Notes under the pieces: model-generated
Told to the model about the DNA's origin: nothing
The model's database searches: none
Seen by the model: only the letters and a program-made list of their open reading frames with translations
NCBI GenBank assembly: GCA_945861615.1
Contig: CAMAVH010000008.1
Span: forward strand, 1-40,311
Source: Rhizobium sp. Q54
Lineage (GTDB): Bacteria; Pseudomonadota; Alphaproteobacteria; SMXQ01
Length of the DNA stretch: 40,311 bases
Direction: 5' to 3'
Translations under genes and position numbers: made by a program
In this document: one piece after another, positions 25,271 through 35,924 of the stretch
How the letters are laid out: each line of letters starts with the position of its first letter
Numbering within the stretch: the stretch's first letter is position 1

Positions 25271-26437
25271 TCAGGGTCCGCCGCCACTTGGGCCTTCTAG
25301 GCCTTTGAGCGCTTTCCAAACCGCGACGGCCTGGACGGTTTCGGCGACGTCATGGACGCGCAGGATATCGGCACCGGCATCAAGCCCGGCGAGGGCGGCG
25401 GCGAGCGAGCCGGGCAGTCTGCCGTTCGGGTCGGTCTCGCCGGTCATGCGGCCGATGAAGCTCTTGCGCGACACGCCGAGCAGCACGGGGCAACCGAGCG
25501 ACTGGAACAGCCCAAGGCCGCGCAGCAGTTTCAGGTTGTGCTCCAGCGTCTTGCCGAAGCCGATGCCGGGATCGACGGCGATCTTGCCGCGCGGGATGCC
25601 GGCGGCCTCGCAGGCCGCGATGCGGCCGGCGAGATAGTCGAATAGGTCGAGCGCCACATGGTCGTAATGCGGCGACTGCTGCATGGTCTTGGGCGCGCCG
25701 AGACAATGCATCAGCACGACCCAGGCGCCGCTCGCGGCGGCGGCATCCAGCGCCTTGGGGTCGCCCTCAAGGGCGCGCACGTCGTTGATGATGGTGGCGC
25801 CGGCTTTGGTTGCCGCCGTCATCACGCCGGCCTTCATCGTGTCGATGGACAGAATGGCGCCGCAGCCCGCGAGCCCCTCGATGACCGGCATGACGCGGCG
25901 CAGTTCTTCCGCCTCGGGCACCGGATCGGAGCCGGGCCGCGTCGATTCGCCGCCGATGTCGAGAATGTCGGCCCCGGCGTCGGCCAGTGCCTGGCCATGG
26001 CGGATCGCCGCCGCGGCGGTGGCGTGACGGCCGCCGTCGGAGAAGCTGTCCGGCGTGACATTGACGACGCCCATGATGAGCGGGCGCTTGTCCGTGAGGC
26101 CCGCGAAGGGCCTGCGCGGCGCCGAGAGCGCGTCAAGCGCTTGGGTGACCGCATGCAAGGTGGGGCCGCCCTGCCCCGCCGCCCAGCCGCGCAGCTCGGT
26201 GACCGAGGCATGCAGCGAACGGACGCGGCTGGCATGTTCGGGCTCGCGGATCAGCAGTTCGACGCGTTCGACATGCGCCGGGCCACCGGCAAGACGCAAC
26301 GCCTCGCCCGGCGCGTCCCGATCCGCCGGCCAGAGAATCGGATCGGGCCGCACATAGAGTGCAGCCCGACCGGAAACGACGAGGTTGGATAAAGCGGAAG
26401 CCTTGGCCCCCCCATGCACTCCTGGGGCATGCAGCAT
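25271..26437 (-). CDS. folP: Dihydropteroate synthase with long N-terminal extension
   Basis: Joins p-aminobenzoate to the pterin diphosphate in folate synthesis; the sulfonamide target. The catalytic domain starts near residue 118 with PLIMGVVNVTPDSFSDGG (119-136), continues with DIGGESTRPGSDPV, INDVRAL, VLMHCLGAP and DPGIGFGKT, and ends RVHDVAET. The usual protein has 265-285 residues; this one has 388 because of about 117 extra N-terminal residues (ALYVRPDPILWPADRD, then LRLAGGPAHVERVELL). Similar extensions occur, as I recall, in some Rhodospirillales-type FolP proteins. The ATG comes 5 bases after the ftsH stop, which supports coupled translation and the long start. It is followed by glmM. 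Confidence 0.95.
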   Translation of the reverse strand: MLHAPGVHGGAKASALSNLVVSGRAALYVRPDPILWPADRDAPGEALRLAGGPAHVERVELLIREPEHASRVRSLHASVTELRGWAAGQGGPTLHAVTQALDALSAPRRPFAGLTDKRPLIMGVVNVTPDSFSDGGRHATAAAAIRHGQALADAGADILDIGGESTRPGSDPVPEAEELRRVMPVIEGLAGCGAILSIDTMKAGVMTAATKAGATIINDVRALEGDPKALDAAAASGAWVVLMHCLGAPKTMQQSPHYDHVALDLFDYLAGRIAACEAAGIPRGKIAVDPGIGFGKTLEHNLKLLRGLGLFQSLGCPVLLGVSRKSFIGRMTGETDPNGRLPGSLAAALAGLDAGADILRVHDVAETVQAVAVWKALKGLEGPSGGGP

Positions 26438-26442
26438 GGCGG

Positions 26443-28374
<1,932 letters not shown>

Positions 28375-28460
28375 TGTTGGTCTGCTCCGTGCGCGGCGCG
28401 CGCGACCCAGGAAAAGGGTGGCTGCGGCTCTCCGGCATGCGAGAGACAGCCGGGTCTGTC

Positions 28461-28492
28461 CATAGATAGTGCCGGCTTTCACCTTAAACAAG
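28461..28492 (-). promoter_or_regulatory. Sigma-32 (RpoH)-like promoter of ftsH
   Basis: Minus-strand CTTG (28492-28489), an 18-base spacer, then ACTATCTATG (28470-28461). This fits the alphaproteobacterial RpoH pattern CTTG-N17/18-CYTATnTnnG with only the first -10 base differing. The -35 lies in the last codons of tilS. The leader to the GTG would be about 80 bases. The sigma factor itself is encoded at 7993-8892. Confidence 0.55.
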
Positions 28493-29788
28493 CGTAAAGC
28501 CGGCACCGTTTCGCAGTTTGACCAGCGGCCCGGTCACAAGATAATCGTCAAGCGGGTCAACGGCTTGACCCTTGCGGCCGGGTCGCGCGCGGCGCTGCCA
28601 TCCGAGATGCGGCACGGCCAGCAAACCCGCCGCGTCGCGCAGCGCCGGCAGCGTCGGCAAGGCCAAGCGCGGCAGCGCGCCCAGTTCCAGCGCCGGCTCG
28701 GCGCCGCGCAAGGCCTGGCCGTCGCTCTCGCCGAGCGCGCCGATGGTGACCGCGCCGCGCCGCGACCGGCGCGGCGCGATGGTGAACCGGCCATCCCAGG
28801 TGACCGGCGCGCGGCCGATGGCCAGGGCGGGCGCCAGGGCGCGCGCCTCGCGCAGAATCAGCGCCTGCCCCGTCCCTTGCGGCAGGATGCGGCAACCGGC
28901 GAGCGTGCGGCCGCCGGGCAGGCCGGCGAACAGTTCATCGGCGAGCCGGCAAAGCCGGTCATAGCGCGGCGTGTAATCCTGGCCGCCGAAGCTGACGAGC
29001 AGGCGCGCGAGGGCGCGCAAGGCCACCTCGCGCGGCGCGGCGGCGAAGGCCGCCGTATCGAGCCGGGCAAAGCCGGCGTCGTCGGCCGCGACCGAGCGAT
29101 CGAGCAGCGCCGCGCAGGACTCCGCGAGCGCGGCGCGCGCCTGGCCGAGCCGTGTCGCCGTCGCGGCCAGCCGTTCGGCGGTCAGGCCTTCGGCGGCCAG
29201 GGCGGGCAGCAAGGCCCGCAACCGCACGCGCGCATAGGCGGGATTGAGATTGCTCGGATCCTCGATCCAGGCTTGCTTGCGGCGCTTCAAAAGGGCGATC
29301 AGCGCCGCCTTCGGCACCGCCAGCAACGGGCGCAGCAGACGAACGCCGTCGCGCGGCGCCACGGGCGCCATGGCGGCGAGGCCATCGAGCCCGCTGCCGC
29401 GCGCCAGGCGCAGCAGGAAGGTCTCGGCCTGATCTTCCCGATGATGGGCGATGAGCAGATCGACGACGCCATGATCGCGGCACCAGGCGGTGAGCAAGCC
29501 GTAGCGCGCTTCGCGCGCGCGCGCTTGAAGATTTGCGCGCGAGACGCTTGGCGCATGCCAGCGCAAGGTGCGATGGGCGATGCCGGCGGCGCGCAACCAG
29601 CGCGCCACCTGACGCGCTTCGGCAGCGGCTTCTGGCCTGAGGCCATGATCGACGGTGAGCGCGGTGGCGCGGCCGCCGCGCCGGCGCGCCCAGGCATCGG
29701 CCAGCAGGGCGAGCGCCAGGCTGTCGGCGCCGCCGGAGACGGCGACGGCAAGATGCGGAGATGCGGCGAAAGGACCGAGCGGTTTCAT
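28484..29788 (-). CDS. tilS: tRNA(Ile)-lysidine synthase
   Basis: Adds lysine to C34 of the CAU-anticodon tRNA-Ile so that it reads AUA. The 434-residue protein has the PP-loop SGGADS (18-23) that binds ATP, the following [11 protein letters not shown] block, [19 protein letters not shown], and C-terminal substrate-binding regions of TilS type. The ATG at 29788 is the only standard start, but homologues often have about ten more residues before PLGPF. In-frame codons upstream ([10 protein letters not shown]) resemble that region and end at a stop without a standard start codon, so the N-terminus may be mis-called or a rare start may be used. It lies 95 bases after cpoB; the ftsH promoter overlaps its 3' end. 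Confidence 0.95.
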   Translation of the reverse strand: MKPLGPFAASPHLAVAVSGGADSLALALLADAWARRRGGRATALTVDHGLRPEAAAEARQVARWLRAAGIAHRTLRWHAPSVSRANLQARAREARYGLLTAWCRDHGVVDLLIAHHREDQAETFLLRLARGSGLDGLAAMAPVAPRDGVRLLRPLLAVPKAALIALLKRRKQAWIEDPSNLNPAYARVRLRALLPALAAEGLTAERLAATATRLGQARAALAESCAALLDRSVAADDAGFARLDTAAFAAAPREVALRALARLLVSFGGQDYTPRYDRLCRLADELFAGLPGGRTLAGCRILPQGTGQALILREARALAPALAIGRAPVTWDGRFTIAPRRSRRGAVTIGALGESDGQALRGAEPALELGALPRLALPTLPALRDAAGLLAVPHLGWQRRARPGRKGQAVDPLDDYLVTGPLVKLRNGAGFTLV

Positions 29789-29883
29789 GGCCGCGGCAAA
29801 GTCGCGCGCCGTCAGGGCGCGCGGCGCGGCGTCGGTCAGATGGTCGAGCTTATCCCCAAGCGACGGTCCCCCGCTTCACCGGA

Positions 29884-30888
29884 TCACGCACAGCGCAGGC
29901 GCTTCATTTCGCCGTCGGCGCGGCGCACTTGCTCGACCGCCTTGGGGAAATCCTTCTTCAGCAAGGCGTAGGACTGGCAGGCTTCCTTCGGCTTGTTCAG
30001 GTTGCCGAGCGACAGGCCGAGCTTGAGAAGATTGTCGGGCGCTTTCGCGCTCTTCGGATATTTCTGATAGCCGACGGCGAAGGCGCGCGCCGCCGCGTTG
30101 AAGTCGTTGCGCACATAATAGGTCTCGCCGAGCCAATATTGCGCGTTGCCGGCCAGCGAATGGGTCGGATGCTTGTCGACGAAAGCCGACAGCGCGCGTT
30201 CGGCGCCGGCATAGTCGGCGCGGCCGAGCAGGCCGAAGGCGTATTTATATTGATCGTCGGGCGTGCCGTCCGGCAGGGCGGCGCCCTGCTGGGCCGGCGA
30301 CGGGCCCGTGGCAGCTTGACCGGCGTTGCGCGCCGCGGCGGCGGCCGCGGCGGCCTGCGCATCGGTGCCGCGCGTTTGCGGATCGCGCGCCGACAGGTTG
30401 CCCAGAGTGCCGCTGGCGCTGGCGTTTTGCGACGGATCGCCGGCGCCGGCCGGCGGAGCCGGCTGGGGACGCGCCGCGGCGGCCACCGGCGCTTCGGCGG
30501 CAGCACCGCCCGCGCCGCTGAGGCGCACGTCGAGGTCGGAAGAGAAGCGCTCGAACTTCTGCTCCATCATGGTGATGCGGTGGTTGGTCTCTTCGATCTG
30601 GCCGACGAGCTGGCTGATGCGCGAGTCGAGATCGTCGAGACGGACCTGCAAGTCGGCCAAGCCGCCGACGGGGCCCGGCGCGGCGCCGTTGCCGGACGGG
30701 CGGGCCGCTTGGCCCTGATAGACGTTGCGCTGCAAGACGGTCAGTTCGCGTTGCAGGCGCTCGACCTGCTCGGCGAGCGAGCGCACATCGGCGCTGCTGC
30801 TCTGCGCGAAGGCCGGCATCGCCGCCAGGCTCAGGAAGGCGGCGGCGCAGATGGTTTTGAACATCGGAGAGAGAAAGATGCGGGTCAT
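29884..30888 (-). CDS. cpoB: Tol-Pal cell division coordinator (YbgF)
   Basis: Periplasmic protein that links Tol-Pal constriction to peptidoglycan synthesis. A signal peptide (hydrophobic TICAAAFLSLAAMPAFA, cleavage before QSSSAD) is followed by a coiled coil (about 30-115: VRSLAEQVERLQRELTVLQ, later RLDDLDSRISQLVGQIEE), an Ala/Pro/Gly-rich linker and a C-terminal TPR domain (about the last 125 residues; YKYAFGLLGRADYAGAERAL, AQYWLGETYYVRNDF, APDNLLKLGLSLG). These are the YbgF/CpoB hallmarks. The start is uncertain: ATG 30888, 30906 or 30864 all give a signal peptide and none has a good ribosome site. Two hairpins separate it from pal. Confidence 0.92.
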   Translation of the reverse strand: MTRIFLSPMFKTICAAAFLSLAAMPAFAQSSSADVRSLAEQVERLQRELTVLQRNVYQGQAARPSGNGAAPGPVGGLADLQVRLDDLDSRISQLVGQIEETNHRITMMEQKFERFSSDLDVRLSGAGGAAAEAPVAAAARPQPAPPAGAGDPSQNASASGTLGNLSARDPQTRGTDAQAAAAAAAARNAGQAATGPSPAQQGAALPDGTPDDQYKYAFGLLGRADYAGAERALSAFVDKHPTHSLAGNAQYWLGETYYVRNDFNAAARAFAVGYQKYPKSAKAPDNLLKLGLSLGNLNKPKEACQSYALLKKDFPKAVEQVRRADGEMKRLRCA

Positions 30889-31049
30889 CGCCTGATCTCG
30901 TTTCATAAGGCTCGGTCTATGAAGTCGCGCTGCCGATGATCGAATCACGAATGCCGGGCAAGAACAACGCAGAACGGTCGGGCATTTTCAGGATCGGGGC
31001 AATTTGCCAATGCCGCCGCGCCAGTTTGATGGGGCAACTGGGCATAAAT

Positions 31050-31095
31050 AAGGCGCCTGTCCGGACCCGGCTTCGCCGAGAGGAACAGGCGCCTT
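31050..31095 (-). terminator. Terminator-like hairpin after pal
   Basis: Perfect 11-base arms AAGGCGCCTGT (31050-31060) and ACAGGCGCCTT (31085-31095); the 24-base interior holds a smaller stem CGGC/GCCG. On the minus strand it is followed by TTATTTAT. It probably ends most pal transcripts before cpoB. Confidence 0.7.
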
Positions 31096-31110
31096 AAAGA
31101 CGCACGTCGC

Positions 31111-31136
31111 TGTCGGATGCCCGAAGACATCCGACA
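31111..31136 (-). other. cUUCGg-capped hairpin just 3' of pal
   Basis: Arms TGTCGGATG / CATCCGACA pair perfectly. Read on the minus strand, the interior TCTTCGGG adds a U-G and a C-G pair closing a UUCG tetraloop, a very stable cap. It begins 12 bases after the pal stop. It probably protects the pal mRNA 3' end or marks a processing site, ahead of the terminator-like hairpin. Confidence 0.7.
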
Positions 31137-31147
31137 GGACAGTCGTA

Positions 31148-31657
31148 TTAGCTGCCGGCGCGGGCCGTGACGACGGTGACCGCACGGCGATTCTGCGACC
31201 AAGCCTGCTCGTTCGAACCGGCGACCGCGGGACGCTCCTTGCCGTAGGAGATCGTCTGGACGCGGTTCGGGTTGATGCCGAGCGCGACGAGGTAGTTCTT
31301 CGCGGCGGTGGCGCGGCGGTTGCCGAGCGCGATGTTGTATTCGCGGGTGCCGCGTTCGTCAGCATGACCTTCGACGGTCACGGTGACTTCCGGGTACTTC
31401 TTCAGCCACGCGGCCTGACGATCGAGCACGGCGCGCTGATCCTGGCGGACGCTGAACTGGTCGAAGTCGAAGAACACGCGATCGCCGACGTTGACGACCA
31501 GGTCTTCCTGCGAACCCGGACGCGGGCCCTGGTTGGCCGAGGAGCTGCTCGAACCCGCACCACCACCGCCGGCAGCCATGCCGGTGTCGCTGGGAGCGGA
31601 CTCGCAAGCCGCGAGAAGGAGGACAGCGGCAAACGCGCTGAGGATGCGGAGAGACAT
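31148..31657 (-). CDS. pal: Peptidoglycan-associated lipoprotein
   Basis: Outer-membrane lipoprotein that holds peptidoglycan and is moved by TolQRAB. The 169-residue precursor has a lipobox LLLAAC with Cys18 as the lipidation site, a Gly/Ser-rich linker (about 28-48), and an OmpA-like domain: FFDFDQFSV, VEGHADERGTREYNIALGNRRA with the peptidoglycan-binding Asp and Arg, and ISYGKERPAV. AGGA stands 8 bases before ATG 31657, which decides the start although the frame is open further upstream. It has its own promoter 200 bases upstream, giving expression independent of tolB. Confidence 0.98.
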   Translation of the reverse strand: MSLRILSAFAAVLLLAACESAPSDTGMAAGGGGAGSSSSSANQGPRPGSQEDLVVNVGDRVFFDFDQFSVRQDQRAVLDRQAAWLKKYPEVTVTVEGHADERGTREYNIALGNRRATAAKNYLVALGINPNRVQTISYGKERPAVAGSNEQAWSQNRRAVTVVTARAGS

Positions 31658-31864
31658 TTTATTATTCCTCTGAATCGGACCCCAGGGGCCCATGTTGTCG
31701 TCTGGTGGTGGTGATTGGAAAATCTGTCTGGAAAAGTTCGGCTCCAGGGAACTAACGCATGCCCAGGCCATTAGTTCACTCGTCTCGGGGTGAACCGGCC
31801 GGGCGGCTTCGCCGATGAGCTCGCACGGAAGCCCCTGCATCCAAACCCTTTCCAGGGTGGGCGG

Positions 31865-31893
31865 ACTATAGTCCTGCGGAATCAGGGAATCAA
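31865..31893 (-). promoter_or_regulatory. Strong sigma-70 promoter of pal
   Basis: Minus-strand TTGATT (31893-31888), a 17-base spacer and TATAGT (31870-31865). One of the best promoter matches in the window. It yields a leader of about 200 bases that contains an inverted repeat GAACTAA/TTAGTTC (31749-31755 and 31771-31777). The -35 sits in a copy of the tolB 3' end. Confidence 0.75.
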
Positions 31894-31929
31894 GGGCATC
31901 CGGGGCGAAATTATTCAGGGAATCAAGGG
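31882..31929. repeat. 15-base direct repeat at tolB end and pal promoter
   Basis: TCAGGGAATCAAGGG occurs at 31882-31896 and again at 31915-31929, 33 bases apart. The second copy is the end of tolB including its stop codon; the first carries the -35 of the pal promoter. Confidence 0.9.
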
Positions 31930-33264
31930 GGACCAGGCCGGATCGGAGGCGTCCGTCGGGGTCACGACCTCGCGTTCGTTGCGCCCGGTGATGTCGATCG
32001 AATAAATCCGGGTCGAGCCGCCCGTCCCCCGGTCATCCCCCGGCGTTTGCCGGAAAAACATCAAAACGCGGCCGTTCGGGGCCCAAGTCGGGCCCTCGAC
32101 CAGGTAACTTTCGCTCAAAAGCCGCTCGCCGGAGCCGTCCGGCCGCATGACGCCAATGAAAAATTTACCCTGATAGAGCTTGGTGAAGGCGATCAGATCG
32201 CCGCGCGGCGACCACACCGGGGTCGCGTAGCGGCCCTGGCCGAAGCTGATGCGCTTCTGGCCGCTGCCGTCGCTGCCCATGACGTAGATCTGCTGGGCGC
32301 CGCCGCGGTCCGACTCGAAGGCGATGCGGTTGCCGTCCGGCGAGAAGGACGGTCCGGTGTCGATGCCGGGCTCCGTGGTCAGGCGGGTCGATTGGCGGGT
32401 GCGCAGGTTCATCAGATAGACGTCGGTATTGCCGTTGTTCGATAGCGACATGACGACGCGATTGCCATCCGGCGAGAAGCGCGGGGCGAAGGTCATGCCG
32501 GGAAAATCGCCGAGCACTTCCTGCTGGCCGGTGTCGATATTGAACAGATACACGCGCGGCCTGTTGTTGAGATAGGAGAGATAGGTGATCTCCTGGCTGG
32601 TCGGCGAAAAGCGTGGGGTCAGCACCAGCACGCGCCCGTCGGTCAGATAGCGATGATTGGCGCCGTCCTGATCCATGATGGCGAGGCGCTTGACGCGGCG
32701 CTGCTGCGGGCCGGTTTCGCCGACATAGACGACGCGCGTGTCGAAATAGCCGTCCTCGCCGGTCAGGCGCTTATAGATCGCGTCGGCGATCTGGTGCGCG
32801 GCGCGGCGCCAATTGCTCGGCTCGGTGTGATAGGCCTGGCCGACCATCTGCTGCTCGGCCAACACGTCCCACAGGCGGAATTCCAAGCGCAGCGAACCGT
32901 CGGGCCGGATGATCGCCGCGCCGGAGACCAGCGCCTGCGCGTTGATGACGCGCCAATCGCCGAAACGCGGCTGGGTGCGCAAGGCTTCCGGCGTTTGAAT
33001 GAAGGCGTTCTGCGCGATCGGCCGGAACAGGCCGGAGCGCTGCAAGTCGTCGGAGATCACCTTGGCGACGTCGAGGCCGATCTTGGTTTCGTTCGGCGTG
33101 CTGCCGAACAGGTTGGTGATGGCGATCGGCATCGGCTGCGGATTGGCGCTCGTGATGTCGATGCGGAGCTGGGCATGGGCAGGCGCCGACATCGCCGCCA
33201 GGGCGCCGACGGCGAGCGCGAGGATGAAGAGGCGCGCGATCATGGGGTGTTTCGTCAAAGTCAT
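31915..33264 (-). CDS. tolB: Tol-Pal system translocation protein TolB
   Basis: Periplasmic beta-propeller that cycles between Pal and TolA. The 449-residue precursor has a signal peptide ([20 protein letters not shown], cleavage before QLRID), an N-terminal alpha/beta domain with [10 protein letters not shown], and a six-bladed propeller made of repeated F-SP(D/T)G-like units, for example [33 protein letters not shown] and [13 protein letters not shown]. The ATG is 3 bases after the tolA stop, so translation is coupled. The gene end takes part in a short direct repeat with the pal promoter. Confidence 0.98.
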   Translation of the reverse strand: MTLTKHPMIARLFILALAVGALAAMSAPAHAQLRIDITSANPQPMPIAITNLFGSTPNETKIGLDVAKVISDDLQRSGLFRPIAQNAFIQTPEALRTQPRFGDWRVINAQALVSGAAIIRPDGSLRLEFRLWDVLAEQQMVGQAYHTEPSNWRRAAHQIADAIYKRLTGEDGYFDTRVVYVGETGPQQRRVKRLAIMDQDGANHRYLTDGRVLVLTPRFSPTSQEITYLSYLNNRPRVYLFNIDTGQQEVLGDFPGMTFAPRFSPDGNRVVMSLSNNGNTDVYLMNLRTRQSTRLTTEPGIDTGPSFSPDGNRIAFESDRGGAQQIYVMGSDGSGQKRISFGQGRYATPVWSPRGDLIAFTKLYQGKFFIGVMRPDGSGERLLSESYLVEGPTWAPNGRVLMFFRQTPGDDRGTGGSTRIYSIDITGRNEREVVTPTDASDPAWSPLIP

Positions 33265-33267
33265 CCG

Positions 33268-34167
33268 CTATCCCATCATGTCCTGAGGATTGAAATATAG
33301 GTCGAGCTCTTTCCACTGGTTGTACTTGCCCGGCGGCAAGGGCAACGGCTGGCACTGCGGATTGAGCACGGCGCGGCGCGCCGCTTCGGCGGCGCGCGTG
33401 TAGGCCGGCCCCGATTGCGAGGACGGCAAAATCTGTGCGGTCAGCACACGGCCGTCGGGCGCCATTTGCGCGCGCACGCCGACGATCCACTTGCTGGCAT
33501 CGACCGCGCCGGCATCGAAATACCAGCAGGGACGAATCTTTTCCTTCACCGCGTCCTGCTCGCTGCGCGTCACCACCTGATCGAGCGACGGCGGCGCGGC
33601 CGGTTGCGCCGCCGCCTGCTGCTGCGGGCGCGGCTGCTGGTTCGGCTGCTGCGGCGCCGGCTTGGTCGGCGCGAGATTCTTCAGGATCGAGGCGATCGGA
33701 TCCTCTTTCGGCGGTTGCTTCTTCGGCGGGTCCGGCCGCTTAGGCGGCGGCGTCTGTGCCTGCTGCTTGGGCGGCTCCGGCTTCGGCGGCTCGGGCTTCT
33801 TCACCTCGGGCTTGGGTACCGGCACCGGCTCGGGTTTGGCGATCTCGGGCTTGGGCTCGGGCGGCTTAGGCGCCGGCGTCGGGGTCGGCGCGCGTTCGGC
33901 GACCTGCGGCGGGGTCGGGGTCGGCGGCGGCGCGGGCGGCGGGGGGGCCGGCGCCGGTTTGGCTTCCTGCTGCGGAATCGGCTTGGGCGCCTCGACGACC
34001 GGCGTCGGGTTGGGCCGCGGATTGCTCTTTTCGGCGATCGTCACCATCTCAAGCACGATCGGCTGGTCCTCGATGGGCTTCGGGTCGCTGAACAGCGGCA
34101 AGCCGAAGATCATCAAGAGAGCCAGGGCGATATGGAAAACCGCCGAATAGATCGCGCCTTGTCTCAT
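33268..34167 (-). CDS. tolA: Tol-Pal system energy-transfer protein TolA
   Basis: Inner-membrane protein that spans the periplasm and passes energy from TolQR to TolB-Pal. The 299-residue protein has a short cytoplasmic start (MRQGAI), one membrane helix (AVFHIALALLMIFGLPLF, about 9-26), a long Pro/Lys/Glu-rich stalk (about 50-190, with PPPP and several PPP runs and repeated KPEP/KPEPP units) and a C-terminal TolA domain with KIRPCWYFDAG and AEAARRAVLNPQC. The stalk is proline-rich rather than the Ala/Lys helix of E. coli. ATG 34167 has AGGAG four bases upstream and follows the tolR stop by 7 bases. Confidence 0.95.
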   Translation of the reverse strand: MRQGAIYSAVFHIALALLMIFGLPLFSDPKPIEDQPIVLEMVTIAEKSNPRPNPTPVVEAPKPIPQQEAKPAPAPPPPAPPPTPTPPQVAERAPTPTPAPKPPEPKPEIAKPEPVPVPKPEVKKPEPPKPEPPKQQAQTPPPKRPDPPKKQPPKEDPIASILKNLAPTKPAPQQPNQQPRPQQQAAAQPAAPPSLDQVVTRSEQDAVKEKIRPCWYFDAGAVDASKWIVGVRAQMAPDGRVLTAQILPSSQSGPAYTRAAEAARRAVLNPQCQPLPLPPGKYNQWKELDLYFNPQDMMG

Positions 34168-34174
34168 GTCGCTC

Positions 34175-34657
34175 CTACCGGCGCGCCGGTTGCGCCGCAG
34201 GAGCCGGGCTAGCACCCGATTGCGGCAATTCTGCGAGCAACGCCACTTTGCTGAAGCCGGCGGAACTCAAGGTGCCCATGACGTCGACGACGCGGCCGTA
34301 ATTCACGGACTTGTCGCCGCGCACGAAAATGCGCGTATCGGGCTTGTTCGAAGTGATCGCCTGCAGGCGCGCCACCAGGTTCGGCAACTCGATCTCGGTT
34401 TCCTGTAGGAATATTTGTCCCTGGCTGTTGACCGAGACGACCAGCGGCTCGTCCTGGCCGGTGATCGGCGCGGCGTCGGTCTTCGGCAGATCGACCGGCA
34501 CGCCGACGGTGAGCAGCGGTGCCGTCACCATGAAGATGATGAGCAGCACCAACATCACGTCGACCATCGGCGTGACGTTGATGTCCGACATCGGCGCCGT
34601 CTTGCGGCGACCGCCGAGGCGGCCGCGGCCGCCGCCGCCTTGCAGACTTGCGCCCAT
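34175..34657 (-). CDS. tolR: Tol-Pal proton-channel subunit TolR
   Basis: ExbD/TolR-family stator partner of TolQ, 160 residues. A cytoplasmic tail with a Gly/Arg-rich stretch leads to the signature SDINVTPMVDVMLVLLIIFMV-type membrane helix (about 24-46) in which the Asp of PMVDVMLVL is the proton-carrying residue. The periplasmic domain follows (VDLPKTDAAP, RIFVRGDKSVNYGRVVDVM). The protein ends in an Ala/Pro-rich tail. ATG 34657 is 2 bases after the tolQ stop and has AGGAGA upstream; longer in-frame starts lie within tolQ and are rejected. Confidence 0.97.
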   Translation of the reverse strand: MGASLQGGGGRGRLGGRRKTAPMSDINVTPMVDVMLVLLIIFMVTAPLLTVGVPVDLPKTDAAPITGQDEPLVVSVNSQGQIFLQETEIELPNLVARLQAITSNKPDTRIFVRGDKSVNYGRVVDVMGTLSSAGFSKVALLAELPQSGASPAPAAQPARR

Positions 34658-34659
34658 GG

Positions 34660-35403
<744 letters not shown>

Positions 35404-35408
35404 CGGAC

Positions 35409-35924
35409 TTATGCTCTCTTCTTGTTGTGCGGTTTGACGGAATCTTGGTTCTGGGAGCCGGACCCTTCGGCGTCAACGACGTAGGGCCGCAGGAGTTCAG
35501 CGACGTCTTCGGGAATGCGCGAGGCGCGCCCCGATTTGTTGATCACGACGATTTTCACGTCGAGGCGCACCAACTCGCCGACGCCACCCTCTTTGTCGTC
35601 AGGGGCGCGGCGGATGCTCTGCTCGATGTCGAGACTGGCCGGCCCGAGGGCACGCACGGTGCTGTGGATCTGCAATTCGTCGTCGAGCTTGGCCGGCGCG
35701 AAGTAATCGACGGCGCAGCGGCGCACGGCGAAGGCGAGCCCCTCGCCTTCCATCAGCTCGCGCTGCGCCACGCCAAGCTCGCGCAGCACTTCCGTGCGCG
35801 CCCGCTCGGCGAATTTCAGGTAATTGGCGTAATAGACGATGCCGCCCGCGTCGGTGTCCTCGTAATAGACGCGCAGGTCGAACAGATGCGTCTGGCCGGC
35901 GAAACTGGAAAGCGGCTTACTCAT
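35409..35924 (-). CDS. ybgC: Tol-Pal-associated acyl-CoA thioesterase
   Basis: Hotdog-fold thioesterase of 171 residues that hydrolyses short or acyl-CoA/ACP thioesters and travels with tol-pal genes. The active-site block is [25 protein letters not shown], in which the second Asp is the catalytic one; the E. coli His in VYHASY is Tyr here. No signal peptide is seen. Its start overlaps the ruvB stop by 8 bases, joining the ruv genes and tol genes into one transcript. A polar C-terminal tail ([15 protein letters not shown]) is longer than in E. coli YbgC. Confidence 0.95.
   Translation of the reverse strand: MSKPLSSFAGQTHLFDLRVYYEDTDAGGIVYYANYLKFAERARTEVLRELGVAQRELMEGEGLAFAVRRCAVDYFAPAKLDDELQIHSTVRALGPASLDIEQSIRRAPDDKEGGVGELVRLDVKIVVINKSGRASRIPEDVAELLRPYVVDAEGSGSQNQDSVKPHNKKRA

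Noticed and set aside
31658..31840. A longer Pal with about 60 extra N-terminal residues
   Set aside because: The frame is open upstream, but the lipoprotein signal starts at 31657 with a good ribosome site, and a longer start would bury the lipobox.
33700..34000. Tandem DNA repeat in tolA
   Set aside because: The repetition comes from the KPEP/PPP amino-acid pattern of the stalk and is not an exact DNA repeat.
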